A DNA stretch of 64,000 nt from Harmonia axyridis (Eukaryota; Arthropoda; Insecta; Coleoptera; Coccinellidae). Location: contig NC_059506.1 in NCBI RefSeq assembly GCF_914767665.1, forward strand, positions 744,001-808,000, in the 5' to 3' direction. The position numbers were made by a program, and so were the translations under genes. Shown piece by piece: positions 34,487 through 45,400 of this stretch. Position 1 is the first letter of the stretch; each line of letters begins with the position of its first letter. The notes under the pieces are model-generated. The model did not search any database. It worked only from the letters and a program-made list of their open reading frames with translations, and was not told the DNA's origin.

Positions 34487-34700
34487 GGGTTTTCAAATAA
34501 GAGGTTTCATTTTGAATATCCAACTCTCTGGAATTCTGACACTTTTGAAGCTGTAACCTTTTGACATTTGACAAGTGAAAACCAAAAATTAGTAGGAATG
34601 CACGCTTTAAAAATGCATTGAAATTGTTAAAATTCACTACAGCAATGGTGAAAATTTTGCAGTGGCAGTTCGCAAAACTAAAGACCGAATAGCACGCCAC
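34487..34700 (+). mobile_element. M2 mariner-like family, 5' end fragment
   Basis: The terminal repeat GGGTTTTCAAATAAGAGGTT is followed by the start of the transposase region (ATTGAAATTGTTAAAATTCA, GGTGAAAATTTTGCAGT), matching the better copy at 53694-54110. Confidence 0.6.
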
Positions 34701-35239
34701 TGGTGTTGCCTCAAAATCGAAAATATCTTCATAAAATGGCCCTTATGGACTAGGGTAGGCATGCAAAATTTTGTTGGAATCCAAGTTTTTTTATGGAAGC
34801 TATTGCATAAAAATGATTTTTTCTACATTCATCCAAAAAGCAAAACTTTATTGAACTATATGTAGTGGAAAAAGAAGTTCTTTATTGCACTAGTGCAATC
34901 AATTTTTTATTGCACTCATCTGTCATTCTAATTCTACTTCAACGTGCTGTCAACAAACAAATATTTCAGACTGAAGAAAATAACGATGGACAGTTACCAA
35001 GTACTAGTATATACGTTTACAGCAGTAACAAATCAAGAAGGGGATTTAAAAAGTACTTCACTACGAAATATTCATATTGAAAATTGCACCAAATGTTCAT
35101 TCACTTTCAACATTGAGGGTAAAAATAAAGTTTGAGTTAAATTGTTCGTAACGTACCTATTAGTTCCTGTTTCAATGCAAATCGATATTAATAATAAAGT
35201 ATTCAAGTTGCGCTTTTCATTTCACTACACCTAGTGCCA
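34701..35239. other. No gene recognised
   Basis: AT-rich. Includes the motif TGCACTAGTGCAATCAAT at about 34889, related to the palindromic tips of the next repeat. Confidence 0.35.
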
Positions 35240-35482
35240 CACCTCAATAAATCATTTTTTGCTTTTTGCATGAACGTAGAAAAAATATTGTATGCAACTC
35301 GTGCAATAAACAAATTTATGCACATCAATAAATCATTTTTTGCTTTTTGCATGAACGTAGAAAAAATATTGTATGCAACTCGTGCAATAAACAATTTTAT
35401 GCACCTCAATAAATCATTTTTTGCTTTTTGCATGAACGTAGGAAAAATATTGTATGCAACTAGTGCAAAAATTGTTTATTGC
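35240..35482. repeat. Three tandem 81-bp repeats
   Basis: CAC(C/A)TCAATAAATCATTTTT starts at 35240, 35321 and 35402, an exact 81-bp period, with few differences among units. Because 81 is a multiple of three, frames stay open on both strands (35234-35578 plus, 35203-35433 minus) and show a 27-residue period. I regard these as by-products. A GTTGTCCAACTCGGCC/GGCCTCGTCGGACAA palindrome follows at about 35491-35526, so the array is probably part of a non-autonomous element spanning roughly 34885-35580. Confidence 0.8.
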
Positions 35483-35580
35483 ACTCGACGTGTTGTCCAA
35501 CTCGGCCTAACGGCCTCGTCGGACAATTTCACGTCGAGTGCAATAAACATTCACTTTTTGCACTTGTTGCATAAATAACT

Positions 35581-36312
35581 ATTTTCTTGAGAACTTCAAC
35601 ACCCTGTATCTCTCTTAGGGAACGAGATAGAGGTATATAATATACATTTTTCCGAATCAGGACGAGGAAAATATCCCATTAAATTTTTAACGATTAAAAC
35701 TGATACACCCTGTAGATATTCCAGATGCAAAGATCTTCAAGATTAGTAAATTTGATAAAAAAAAAATCATTAGTGAAATTTGTTTAAATCAACAAAAATT
35801 ATTCAATTCGTTCTTCAAGTAATCCAGATTTCCCAGAAAAAGTAGTTTTAGGCTCCTAGCTCAGTTTCCATTTTAGAAAAAGGTTGAAAATTTGTTCTTT
35901 TTTTTTTGTTTAAGATTATCATATTTCTTAAGAAGGGTCAGTTGGAAGTGATGAAATGGAATCGTTTTCTTATATTTTGCACTCCATTCTGAGAAAACAA
36001 CATTCTGATTAGAGAATTGAAAAGAAAATAATCCAGAACCCCAAGTGGCAATAAAATTCGGCAACGTGAAGCGACAGGCCTGAAGAGTGCATGTGTTTTT
36101 TAAGTGTCAATAACTCGTAAACAGCACTATGAGGATAAGGGGATCACGCCACATCTGGATATTTATGAGTACCTATTATTTATAATGCGGCGCTTTTAAT
36201 GGTTTTTTATGTTAATTAAATTTGTCGGTATTCCTTCCTGTTGTTGCTAACTTTATTAAATTTCATTTGGTATATGTGAATTGCTACACATATAATTTTT
36301 GTTGATCAAGCT
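35581..36312. other. No gene recognised
   Basis: CACCCTGTATCTCTC at about 35601 and CACCCTGTAG at about 35707 are tips of TACAGGG-type elements. Nothing coding. Confidence 0.35.
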
Positions 36313-36376
36313 TGAAATGCCGCCCTCGAATTGTTCCGCCCTATGCGACCGCCTACCCCTTATAGCGACGGCCCTG
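36313..36376 (-). mobile_element. Solo hAT-like terminus
   Basis: Read on the minus strand from 36376, CAGGGCCGTCGCTATAAGGG starts like a hAT end and is GC-rich compared with its surroundings. No partner end or 8-bp duplication was found. Confidence 0.3.
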
Positions 36377-36389
36377 AAGTAAGTGTTGT

Positions 36390-38620
36390 GAAGAATCGAT
36401 CCTGGTTCTCAAGAAAAACTGAGAATATTGCTGCTGTAGAGTACGAGGTGTTGAAGAAAACCCAGGTTTGTCGATTCCTCGTTGATCTTACACATCTAAC
36501 ACAAGAACCCAAGCCGGTCTATCACCAGCAACGTCGTAAATTCGCTGATTGAGTTCTTGACAGGGCTCCCGCAAGGGACATCAACGCTCGCGTGCGGAAC
36601 CTCCTTAAAAAAGGGAGGTGGAGAAGAGCACTGCTGGATAATCGAAAAAAATTTTTTAAGTTTTGTTGAGAATTTATTGTAGAATGGTTGAAAATCTATC
36701 AGCAACCTTCATTGCCTTAAGAACTTTATGGTGTTAGTTGTAACATAATCATTTCAAATGTGTTTCAAAACTTAAGCTGTATTCTTCTATAAATTATTTA
36801 TAAAGGCATAAACATTGAATTAGGATCAATCCAGAAATTGAATGGATATTTTTCTAGATTTGGCTGCTGCAAATTCTTTTATATTATCAATCAATTTTAT
36901 CGAGTATCTCTTGCTCTAGCTATATCTAAGATTGCCAATCCAGAAAATCTTTCTTATGGCATGGTAGACTTCAAATAGTTTTTAATTATTTTTAATTTAG
37001 TGAATGATCTCTCACCAGAAGCAACAGACACATGTAAAGTGAGAAGGATTCTTAAGGCAATACTAAGATTCGGTAGAGAAGAAGTTAGATTATTTTCAAA
37101 AATATATTGTAGAGGATTTTCTCTTCAGACAATGAAAACAATCTTAGGGCTTTTATCTCGTTGAATAAATCATTTTCTTTCACGTCAGCCTCTTTTTTTC
37201 CTGATCAGTTAGCTTTTGTTGAAGAGCATGACAGCATTTTAATAGATATTTGTCATTTCATTCAAGAATATCACAAATAAAACAAAAAACGTTATCGTAA
37301 TCAGATATCATATCAAACCTACTATTAAAGGAAATTAGTGTTTGATAAATTATTTTCAAAAAGAAATTTATTTTAAAAGCGATTTATGGATCTTGAAGTG
37401 CCTCATCCTTCTGTTCATAATCGAACAATTTTGGTTTATACTTTCGTCTTACAGTTTATAATGGAGAAAAACCTTGATCTATCTCCAGAGCAGCCGCTAG
37501 TTTTCCAGCTTCCGCAAGTTTTTCCTCGAGAACATTATCATTCCTACAATTTTTGAAATTATCAACTAAATTCTTCGAATAGTTTTGGCACACTTCAATG
37601 TCAAGCGCTACACTTTGCATCATTTTGCTTACAATATTAATCTGGAATGAAACATCATAAGAAATTATTATACTTCAAATAAATTTAAAAGAATGAATAT
37701 TTAATAAAAGAGAACTTGCTTTATGTCTTGTTTCTATGTTAAAAGTAACAAAAGCCTATTTTTATATATGTATTTGAATAAAATGAAACTTTAGCATCAA
37801 TTCTACTCGACCATCTAGTACCTATCACTTAGGGGTTTTAGATGTAACTGAGGATCATGCTTTTTTATAACATTCCAATTTTTTTGTGGATGAAGAGAAA
37901 TATATATATAAAGTTCTTGTACAATATCGAAAGAGTCCACTGTTTCATTTGAAACCTTAGCAGCATCATTTTCAGTTTAATTTAAGCTGTGTGCAGCACA
38001 TGGCGCAAAAAATGCCCTAGGATTAGCATCGAGTATGCGTTTTTGTAAACCAATATCTGGCTATTTCATACCGATTGCGACGTTCGGAAACTTGTATAAA
38101 TTGCAAGAAAGAAGTTTAAAAAAAAATTGTTGAAAAAATTTGAAAAACTCTTTTTTGAAAAGCTCTGGTCCATCGGTTCTTCATGCGGTCTATAAAAGGT
38201 TTTGGCGCCCTTTTAGAGTGGCGCCCGCGTGCGGTGCACGCGTTGCACGCGCGGTTACGAGGGCCCTGGTTCTTGAAATACATCAAAATGATTCGGATTT
38301 TCATAAAAAAAAATCATCTTCAGTGATGAGACTCATTTCCACTTTCCACAGTTGGGACTCTGAAAATCCATTATTGATTATTGAAAAGCCTCTACATTCT
38401 CAACATGTCACTTGGTGTGGTTTTTGAGCTGGTGGTGTGATTGGACCTTACTCATTCAAAAATCAGGTTGGTGCAACTATTGTGAATGGATTGCGCTACC
38501 GGGCTATAATTGATGATTTTTATGGCCAGAATTGGAAGATATTGATGTGGACGACGTTTATTTTCAACAAAACGGCGCAACGTTCCACATGAGCAGTGAA
38601 ACAATCGCAATTTAGGAAGA
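36390..38620 (+). mobile_element. M2 mariner-like relic split by a hAT element
   Basis: The left part (to 36560) has a frame VEYEVLKKTQVCRFLV and HQQRRKFAD. The right part (from 38269) continues EIHQNDSDFHKK, then FSDETHFHFPQLG in a neighbouring frame, DDVYFQQNGATFH (second Asp replaced by Asn) near 38560, and a stop. The target octamer GTTCTTGA is present on both sides of the hAT insertion. The transposase is broken by frame shifts and stops. Confidence 0.65.
36561..38268 (-). mobile_element. hAT element, 1708 bp, copy 2
   Basis: Same family as 18043-19776, aligned over the whole length with small indels. Tips are CAGGGCTCCCGC and GAGGGCCCTG. The perfect 8-bp target duplication GTTCTTGA is at 36553-36560 and 38269-38276. 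The same transposase fragments are recognisable on the minus strand. Both copies have equal extent, so an already deleted master was mobilised. Confidence 0.85.
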
Positions 38621-40090
38621 AAAGTTTCCTCTTCTTCTTTCTTCTTCTCCAGTCTGTCATATTATTTTTCGAAGAGGTTATCACAATTGTACAGGATATT
38701 AAATTTTGAAAAAAAAATCAGTTTTTTATTTATAACTCTATAGTGTTCTTACATGCATTATTTGAATTTTTAGGTAATTAAGTCTAGATAATGTCATGTT
38801 TCGAATTAGGTAATTTTCTCCCGCTAAAATTATTCAGTGACGTAGATAAAGGGGTGTGATGTTCCTTTTCCTATTGAATATCTACGCCACTGTTTTTTTT
38901 TTGAGAAAATTATTCTCTACACTGCTGCAATTAAGTATTTCGAGTTTCAATTCATTTTGTGTATATTGTATGAATGTAATCAAGTCATATATATATAGGG
39001 TGTCCCATCTAAAATGTAAATTGTTATATGATTAACTCAATATAAATTGAAAAAAAATGCATGAAATAGTGAGAAGTTTTGAGTTCAGACAAAGTTTTCT
39101 GCATTTTGAGACTCTCAAATCTGAAGCACAACCTAGAAACCGTCGCAAACTCAGATATGTACCTTTTATTCAGGACCCCCAAAAGAAGTTGAAACGATTT
39201 CCAGCTCTTGAGCAATTTTTATGGGCTAAAGCACTAATTCGCCTATTACGATAATAGGTATCTATAAATTTTCAGAGCTTTCCTGTTAGTTTAATCTATG
39301 AGAATGTCAATGAATAGGAAAATATTACTTAGAGTGTAGTAAAGAAATAAAAATTAATTATAGATTTTCAATAAGTGCAATATCTTAATTTAGTATAGTC
39401 CATTCGATTCTTCAAAACAAATCAACTATGCATTTCTGAAAAAATTATCCTTTCTTTGATGGATAATACAGAATAAAGATTGAAATCTTAAAATTTCACA
39501 CATTTAAAGGACTGGAAATAATCTTGAAAAATAAATCTATTATTCTCACTAGAAAATTAATGATGTAGAAAAAAAATAACACTATCATTCTTGTTTTCTT
39601 TTATTAATATATCCTCTAATTCATACTAGCCAGCATACAATCTTCATTTATACAGGTGTGGAGACTAGATTCGTAAAAAAATATCGATATCACACTTTGA
39701 TCACATTTCATCAATCCTTAAAAATATATTTTCGAATTTAATTTAATTTAAAATTACAAAAAAAGCAAAGTAAATTCGAACAAAACTTGACCAATTTCAA
39801 TTGCTGCCATTCAAATTCAATTTTAAACAACCACTCAAATGAACAATTGATGCATTGAAAAAGTATAATTGGGAATATTGTCACACATTGAAAACCAATT
39901 TATGAATTCCAGAAAAAAAAATTCAGTTGACAATCTCAAAGCAAATCATTTCACTATGATTTTGAGATCTTCTGCCAGAAATTTAGTTTTTCTGATAATT
40001 CTCACACAATTTAAAAGACTTCACAAAATCATCAATTTTTTCTTCTTTCTCCTTATTATTCACCAAAGAAAAAAGGTGGTTTACCCATAG
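38621..40090. other. Intergenic DNA 3' of ATAD1
   Basis: Includes a TACAGGATATTAAA-like M2 3' remnant near 38693, a GGGTGTCCCATCTAAAATG tip at 38999, and AT-rich DNA. On the minus strand an AATAAA at 39599-39604 could serve ATAD1, about 490 nt after its stop. The frame 39057-39254 is not supported. Confidence 0.35.
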
Positions 40091-41351
40091 CTATTCCACA
40101 TCTAAACTAGTCTGCAAATGGAAGGAACCACACAACATTTTTGCTGATCGGACTTTTTCAGCAGCATAAAGTAGATCTCCCATTGCTATGGGTCTTAGAG
40201 TATCGTAAAATACCTCATCTCCTTTTTTTGTTTTCTCAAGATTCAAGAAGTCCTTCACACGATACACAGCCGCTGAACGACACATTTCCATCAGATCTGA
40301 ACATGAGAATCCATCTGTTTGTACAGCAAGTTGATGAAAATCTATATTTTCTTCTTTTGGTTCTTTACTGAGAATTAGTTTGAGGACTTGTTCACGCTGA
40401 GGTGTACGAGGTAAGCCAATATTGAATGCAGCAGGCATCCTTCTCAAAATGGCTCTGTCTAGATCACGTGGCCTATTAGTAGCACCCATAATTATAATCG
40501 AGCTCTTGGGATCTGTAATGAGACCATCCCACCACGACATGAATTGTGCTTTCATCATAGCTGTTGCTTCATGATCATTTGTGCTTCTATCACGAAGAAA
40601 GGAGTCAATCTCATCAATGAAGATGATGCAAGGTTGTATCTTGTCCGCTAAAGTGAATAGAGCAGCTGCTAGTTTCTGACTTTCACCGTACCATTTATCT
40701 GTCAAACAAGACACATCTAGATTGATAAAATTCATTCCAGCCTCTTTGGCAGTGGCTTTTGCTATCAACGTTTTTCCACATCCTGGAGGACCATACAGTA
40801 GAATACCTGAATGAGACAAAAATTTGTATTGAAAAACGGCACTCGTTAATGAGATGAATTTACTTTTCACTGAGCAATAAAATATTAAAAGCAACTCATT
40901 AGTTCAATTGAAAATAAAAACCTTTAGGTGGCAAGGACAATATTGAATGTTCAAATAAATCTCTACGCATTATTGGAAGAATTATTTCTTCTCTTAGTTC
41001 AGTGATTACATCATCAAGACCAGCAATATCTTTCCATGTTATGGATATATCATCTGGATGAATAAGTTGGGCTGCAATCATCAATTCATATTCATTGAGT
41101 TTATCGATGGCCACTGATTTACCATTTTTTGCAATTCTGCAAAGAGAAAATTAAAAATTTATATATCTTGAAATTAAATTAATTCACCTCTTCAAACGTT
41201 TCTCTGCAATCTCTTTAGCATTTTGTTTGTTCTTTGCTGTAGGATCTAAATGTTTCATCAACCATTTTACACCGAGAAATGAGACTGCTGATACTAATGA
41301 TAACCTAAGTATTATACCGAAAATTTCAACTTTACGGGAAGATAGATCCAT
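40091..41351 (-). CDS. ATAD1: ATAD1/Msp1 AAA ATPase, membrane-protein extractase
   Basis: Three exons on the minus strand: 41351-41188, 41136-40922 and 40806-40091, with GT-AG introns of 51 and 115 bp in phases 2 and 1. Together they encode 364 aa, against about 361 in human. Residues about 10-30 are an N-terminal membrane anchor (IFGIILRLSLVSAVSFLGV). The AAA core has Walker A GPPGCGKT at 132-139, pore loop KWYGE at 164-168 and Walker B IIFIDEID at 187-194. Sensor-1 is GATN ending at 237 and the paired arginines RRMP are at 248-249. This family sits on the mitochondrial outer membrane and peroxisomes. It pulls mislocalised tail-anchored proteins out using ATP; the Drosophila orthologue is nmd. 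All catalytic motifs are intact. It is transcribed away from PTEN, with 1046 bp between the two ATGs. Confidence 0.95.
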
Positions 41352-42397
41352 TATAAAGCTTAAATATAATGAATGATAATGACAATCTAAAAGTCAGATT
41401 CTATAGCTTATGATGCCACTTCAAGGGAGATTGAAACGGAAAGAAAGATCGGGAATGACGCGAATAAAATTGCATAAATCCTTGGTTGTTTGTCGGTCAG
41501 TACCGCCCCGCGATTCGCGGTCGCGGACGCGATCCGTTACTGTGACATATGTGTATATGTTAATTTTGATTTGCAACCATAGAACAATAAGAGTTATTTC
41601 AAAAATTAAATGTAACACTGAAAAAATAATCGAAAAATAAACAAATACTTTATTTATAAATTAACAATTTTCTTGTTTGACCAACTAAACAGAGCTGGGA
41701 ACCCACTACGATCAATTTATCAAAAAGAGCATATTAACGGCATAAATTGAAGAAATTGAATTATTTCAATAATTCAAATGTGGAAATGCAAAATATTCCG
41801 AATTAATTTTTCTAACCTGTGAAATTTGAAATTCAAATTGAATAAGAAGAGAGCACAGAATCCGACAATATATACCTATCATTAGTTTGAATGTTATTTC
41901 ATATAAATTTTCAATAAGCGTTCCCAGAGTTTTCTAAAAATTCTAAGTAATAAGATGCTAAAACTAAGTTAATGTTGTTCAGGACCAGATTATTACTTGC
42001 AAAGTCATAATCAAAAATTTTATACTGTGGTTAGGTTGATTTTTCTAACAAAATAGTTTGACATTACGTTTTCAACCTTCATATCAGAAAATTACAAACT
42101 AATAAAATTTGTAAATTTAACACCAAATTCACTCATAAGAATAGATTTTCAGCAACAAAAACGCCAAAAAAGTTAACCTAACTAGTTTTATACTTGAGGC
42201 ATGTGGTATCAAATGGAAAATAGCATTTTCGGTTATGTTCATATGATTGTGTATATAGGAATTATTGAACTAAATTTTTGTTTGTGTTGAATAATAGTGT
42301 TGTGAGATTGTTTTATCCAACATATAAAATATATGAAGTAAGATACTAGAAGTAAATAACATTCCCATGAAAATATATTAGTGTTGCATCAATTTTT
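41352..42397. promoter_or_regulatory. Divergent ATAD1-PTEN intergenic region
   Basis: Sequence between the two start codons. A CpG-rich block at about 41503-41545 (CCGCCCCGCGATTCGCGG, then GCGGACGCGATCCG) stands out from the AT-rich background, and is a good candidate for the ATAD1-side or shared core promoter. No TATA box is placed with confidence. The PTEN 5' UTR probably begins in the last few hundred bases. Confidence 0.5.
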
Positions 42398-42440
42398 ATG
42401 GGTCTTTGTTTCAGTAACTGCAGTTCAGATGGAACTTACG
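42398..42440 (+). CDS. PTEN: PTEN candidate first coding exon with myristoylation signal
   Basis: Fourteen codons (MGLCFSNCSSDGTY) plus one base end at a strong donor, ACG|GTAAGC. Joined to the acceptor TTTTTTCCAG|AT at 43726, the frame stays open for 50 codons into the family start. MG-x-x-x-S with Cys at positions 4 and 8 is the textbook pattern for N-myristoylation plus palmitoylation. Context at this ATG is weak (T at -3), whereas ATG 43875 has A at -3 and G at +4, so leaky scanning could give both forms. The open upstream frame is direct sequence evidence. Use of this exon is inference. Confidence 0.5.
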
Positions 42441-45400
42441 GTAAGCTTTTCATTTTATACATTTATGTATATATATTTCTTTATATGATTGAACGCAACG
42501 AATATTGAGTTACTAAACTAGGTATATACCTTTTTTAACATAAAAATCTCAGAATAAGTATTGAATCTTGATTCTCTTTTAATATACAGTTCTTCCAAAT
42601 TGCTCCTACATACTGTAAAATAGTTTACTTCAATTCTATTATTCCATAAATATGTTACTGTTGCTAACTATTGTTTTATGGTGAATGATAACATTCATTG
42701 AGTACTGTTAAAAAATTTCAATATTTTTTAGATCGAAAATAATATTTTTATTCTTATTAGAAAAAGAAAGACATCAATCAAACTAGTTTCTATTTAGAGT
42801 ACCCCATTAAATTATTTTTCTCTTTTTACAATATCATTCCTTGATACACATCTCTTTTTCTTGAATGCTTTGTGAAAAGGTCTTTTACCATTGGAGTTAT
42901 AAATATGCAAAACAATTTTCTTTATGTTAAAAAAATTACTCATCTTACTGTAGTTTATTTGGATTTATAATGATGAGATTTTTCAATGTTTTATTGATCT
43001 TTTCGAAATTATTTAAAATTATATATTTACCTTTTTTAACATTATGGTTCAATGTATACCAATATATAGATATTTGATTTGTAGAAATTTTAATCTCATT
43101 GTATGCTCATTCTAATTGTTTCATAAAATTTTGGCATTGTTATGGTTAGAGTTTCAATAGAGGAAAATAGTTAGTATCTTAATTTGAGTTAAATTTTCCT
43201 TATGTGTGTGATTAAAACTATCAATAAATCATATTTTGTTACTTCTGATGTTGGATAGCATATATTCAAAGTCTCACTCTATAATTTTGGTAGTTAGACA
43301 AAATTATTTTATTTTTGATAACCCAGATGCCCATGTAAGCATTACAGAATAATTAGTGTTCTTGTTGTAATAAAGCCCAATGATGATGAAGAGTAACTCA
43401 AGTGTAATATAAAATTTGAATAGATGGCGAGAAAACTTTCTATTAGTTCAGTTTGAGTTAAGAAATTTAATTCAATTTTATTTTTAACATTATAATTTTT
43501 TTTATTCATTTTATCAGCAGTTGATTTTATTATTTGTAGATGCTGTTTCATAATTTAAATGAAAAAAATGCTTAAATATTTCTATACCTATGTCCCTTCA
43601 AAAATACAATCAACATGAATAAAAAAGGTTATACTTTTCATTGGAAATTTATCGTTTATTACACATCTCTGTCACGATCACAGTGAGATATTTAGATTAA
43701 TCTTAACATCAACTCTTTTTTCCAGATGAGGAAAGCAAACTATGCCAGCCTCAATCATTAGTCAACTCTGTCTCTTTCACAAATATTTTGTCCTCATCTA
43801 AAAGAGAACAAATCGGTACTGTAAAGGCCAGTAACTTGCCTCCCTTAGTTAATAAGAGAATTAGAAGAAGCACAATGGCTGCCATGTTTCCATCAATGAA
43901 CTACCTGAAGACAATAGTGAGCAAAAATAGGAACAGGCACAGAGAACAAGGATTTGATCTAGATTTGACTTGTATCCTTCATTATTTTTGCATTTATAAC
44001 TTTTACTCATATTGCAATTTCAACATAATGAATAGATTATGTGATCGGGCATTATTTTCTTTATTTTTCTGAAAGCTATAAATTAAATAGTCATCATTTG
44101 TTATTGTCCAATCATGAATGACTCAAATACAATTGCAACTGCCTTAACAGGTTGAAATTATTGGGAAGGAAAATTGAAACTATTCCAATGAACTGTAATC
44201 AGTTGAATTTCCTGTCTTATCTTCCTCAGGTCTACGAGATTATTTCGATTTGAGAAGTTCATATCAATACAGGATGTTGTAATTAATGCAAAACAATTTT
44301 GAGGTGCCTAGAGATGAGTGTACACATTCACTGAATATATTACTAAACAATATTTTATTCAACATTCTTTTCTATTCAATAAGTTTTTTGGAGAATATCT
44401 AGAATACATTGATAAACCCAAAGTCTAAAAAATATTCATAAATCCAGTATTTTTGAATTATGTCTTATATCAGGTGTTTCACAAATAAGTGTACAGGCTT
44501 TCAGTGGATATGCAAGACATTCTGGGGATTCAGTATTCTAAAGTATATTTGTTCGGGAGATTCCGTCTGTTTTATGTATTTTATCGAAAATCTTCAATTG
44601 ACACAACTCTCAAACGCTTTTATGGATTTCCATGAATATTTCAAGATATGATTCTAAGGAAATTGCCAATATTCACTTCTAGTGACTTGTTGATAGCGCA
44701 AATCCGGATTGAGGAAAATTTATTTTTTATGTTACATCTTGCGAAATCATTCTAAAAAACCCCATTAAATATATATATAATCGGTTTTTTTACCCTATGA
44801 AAAGCCTACTGGTAAAACTGCCACACTTCGTATCAATATTTTCTATGCTATTGAATATCGGGTACACAGGGTATACCCGTATATTTATAGAAAAATAATC
44901 ATGATTTTGTGCTGAAAATTTCCATATTGGGGTTTGAGACAATGATCTTTTTCAGATCTCTTCATCATCCGAAAATACTACTCTCTTATTACAAATGGCA
45001 CACCCAGTATATTACTGCATGAGATAGCTTATTTGATGAAAATTTCAGCAATATGCCATACCTTATGTATACACTCAACGGTTCATCAGTTAATGAGATT
45101 TTTATGGAAAAAATGGTTACGACGAGGCATCACATTTTTTTGAATATTTCTGAAAAATGAGGTTTTCTCTAAAAACCTTTTTCATTTTCGTCAATACGTA
45201 GTATTATAAGACTGCTTGCGGGGACCTAAAATATACAGGGTGTTTATGAGAAGATCCTGAACTTGAACAACTCAAATTCATCAAAACTCAAGATTTACAA
45301 TTTTTAATTTTAATTTTTTCAGACAATTCTACTTATAAGAAGAGGGGGAGTTACTCAAGCTATGCCTAAAACGAAAACTTTAAGAGTTATAGAGAAAAAA

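Noticed and set aside
35240..35482. CRISPR-like array
   Set aside because: The repeats are contiguous 81-bp units without variable spacers, in a eukaryotic genome.
35203..35578. Repeat protein with 27-residue units
   Set aside because: Open frames occur on both strands purely because the DNA period is 81 bp.
41503..41545. tRNA-like GC-rich segment
   Set aside because: CCGCGATTCGCGG can form a hairpin, but no T-loop or acceptor stem matches a tRNA; a promoter-type CpG block is more likely.
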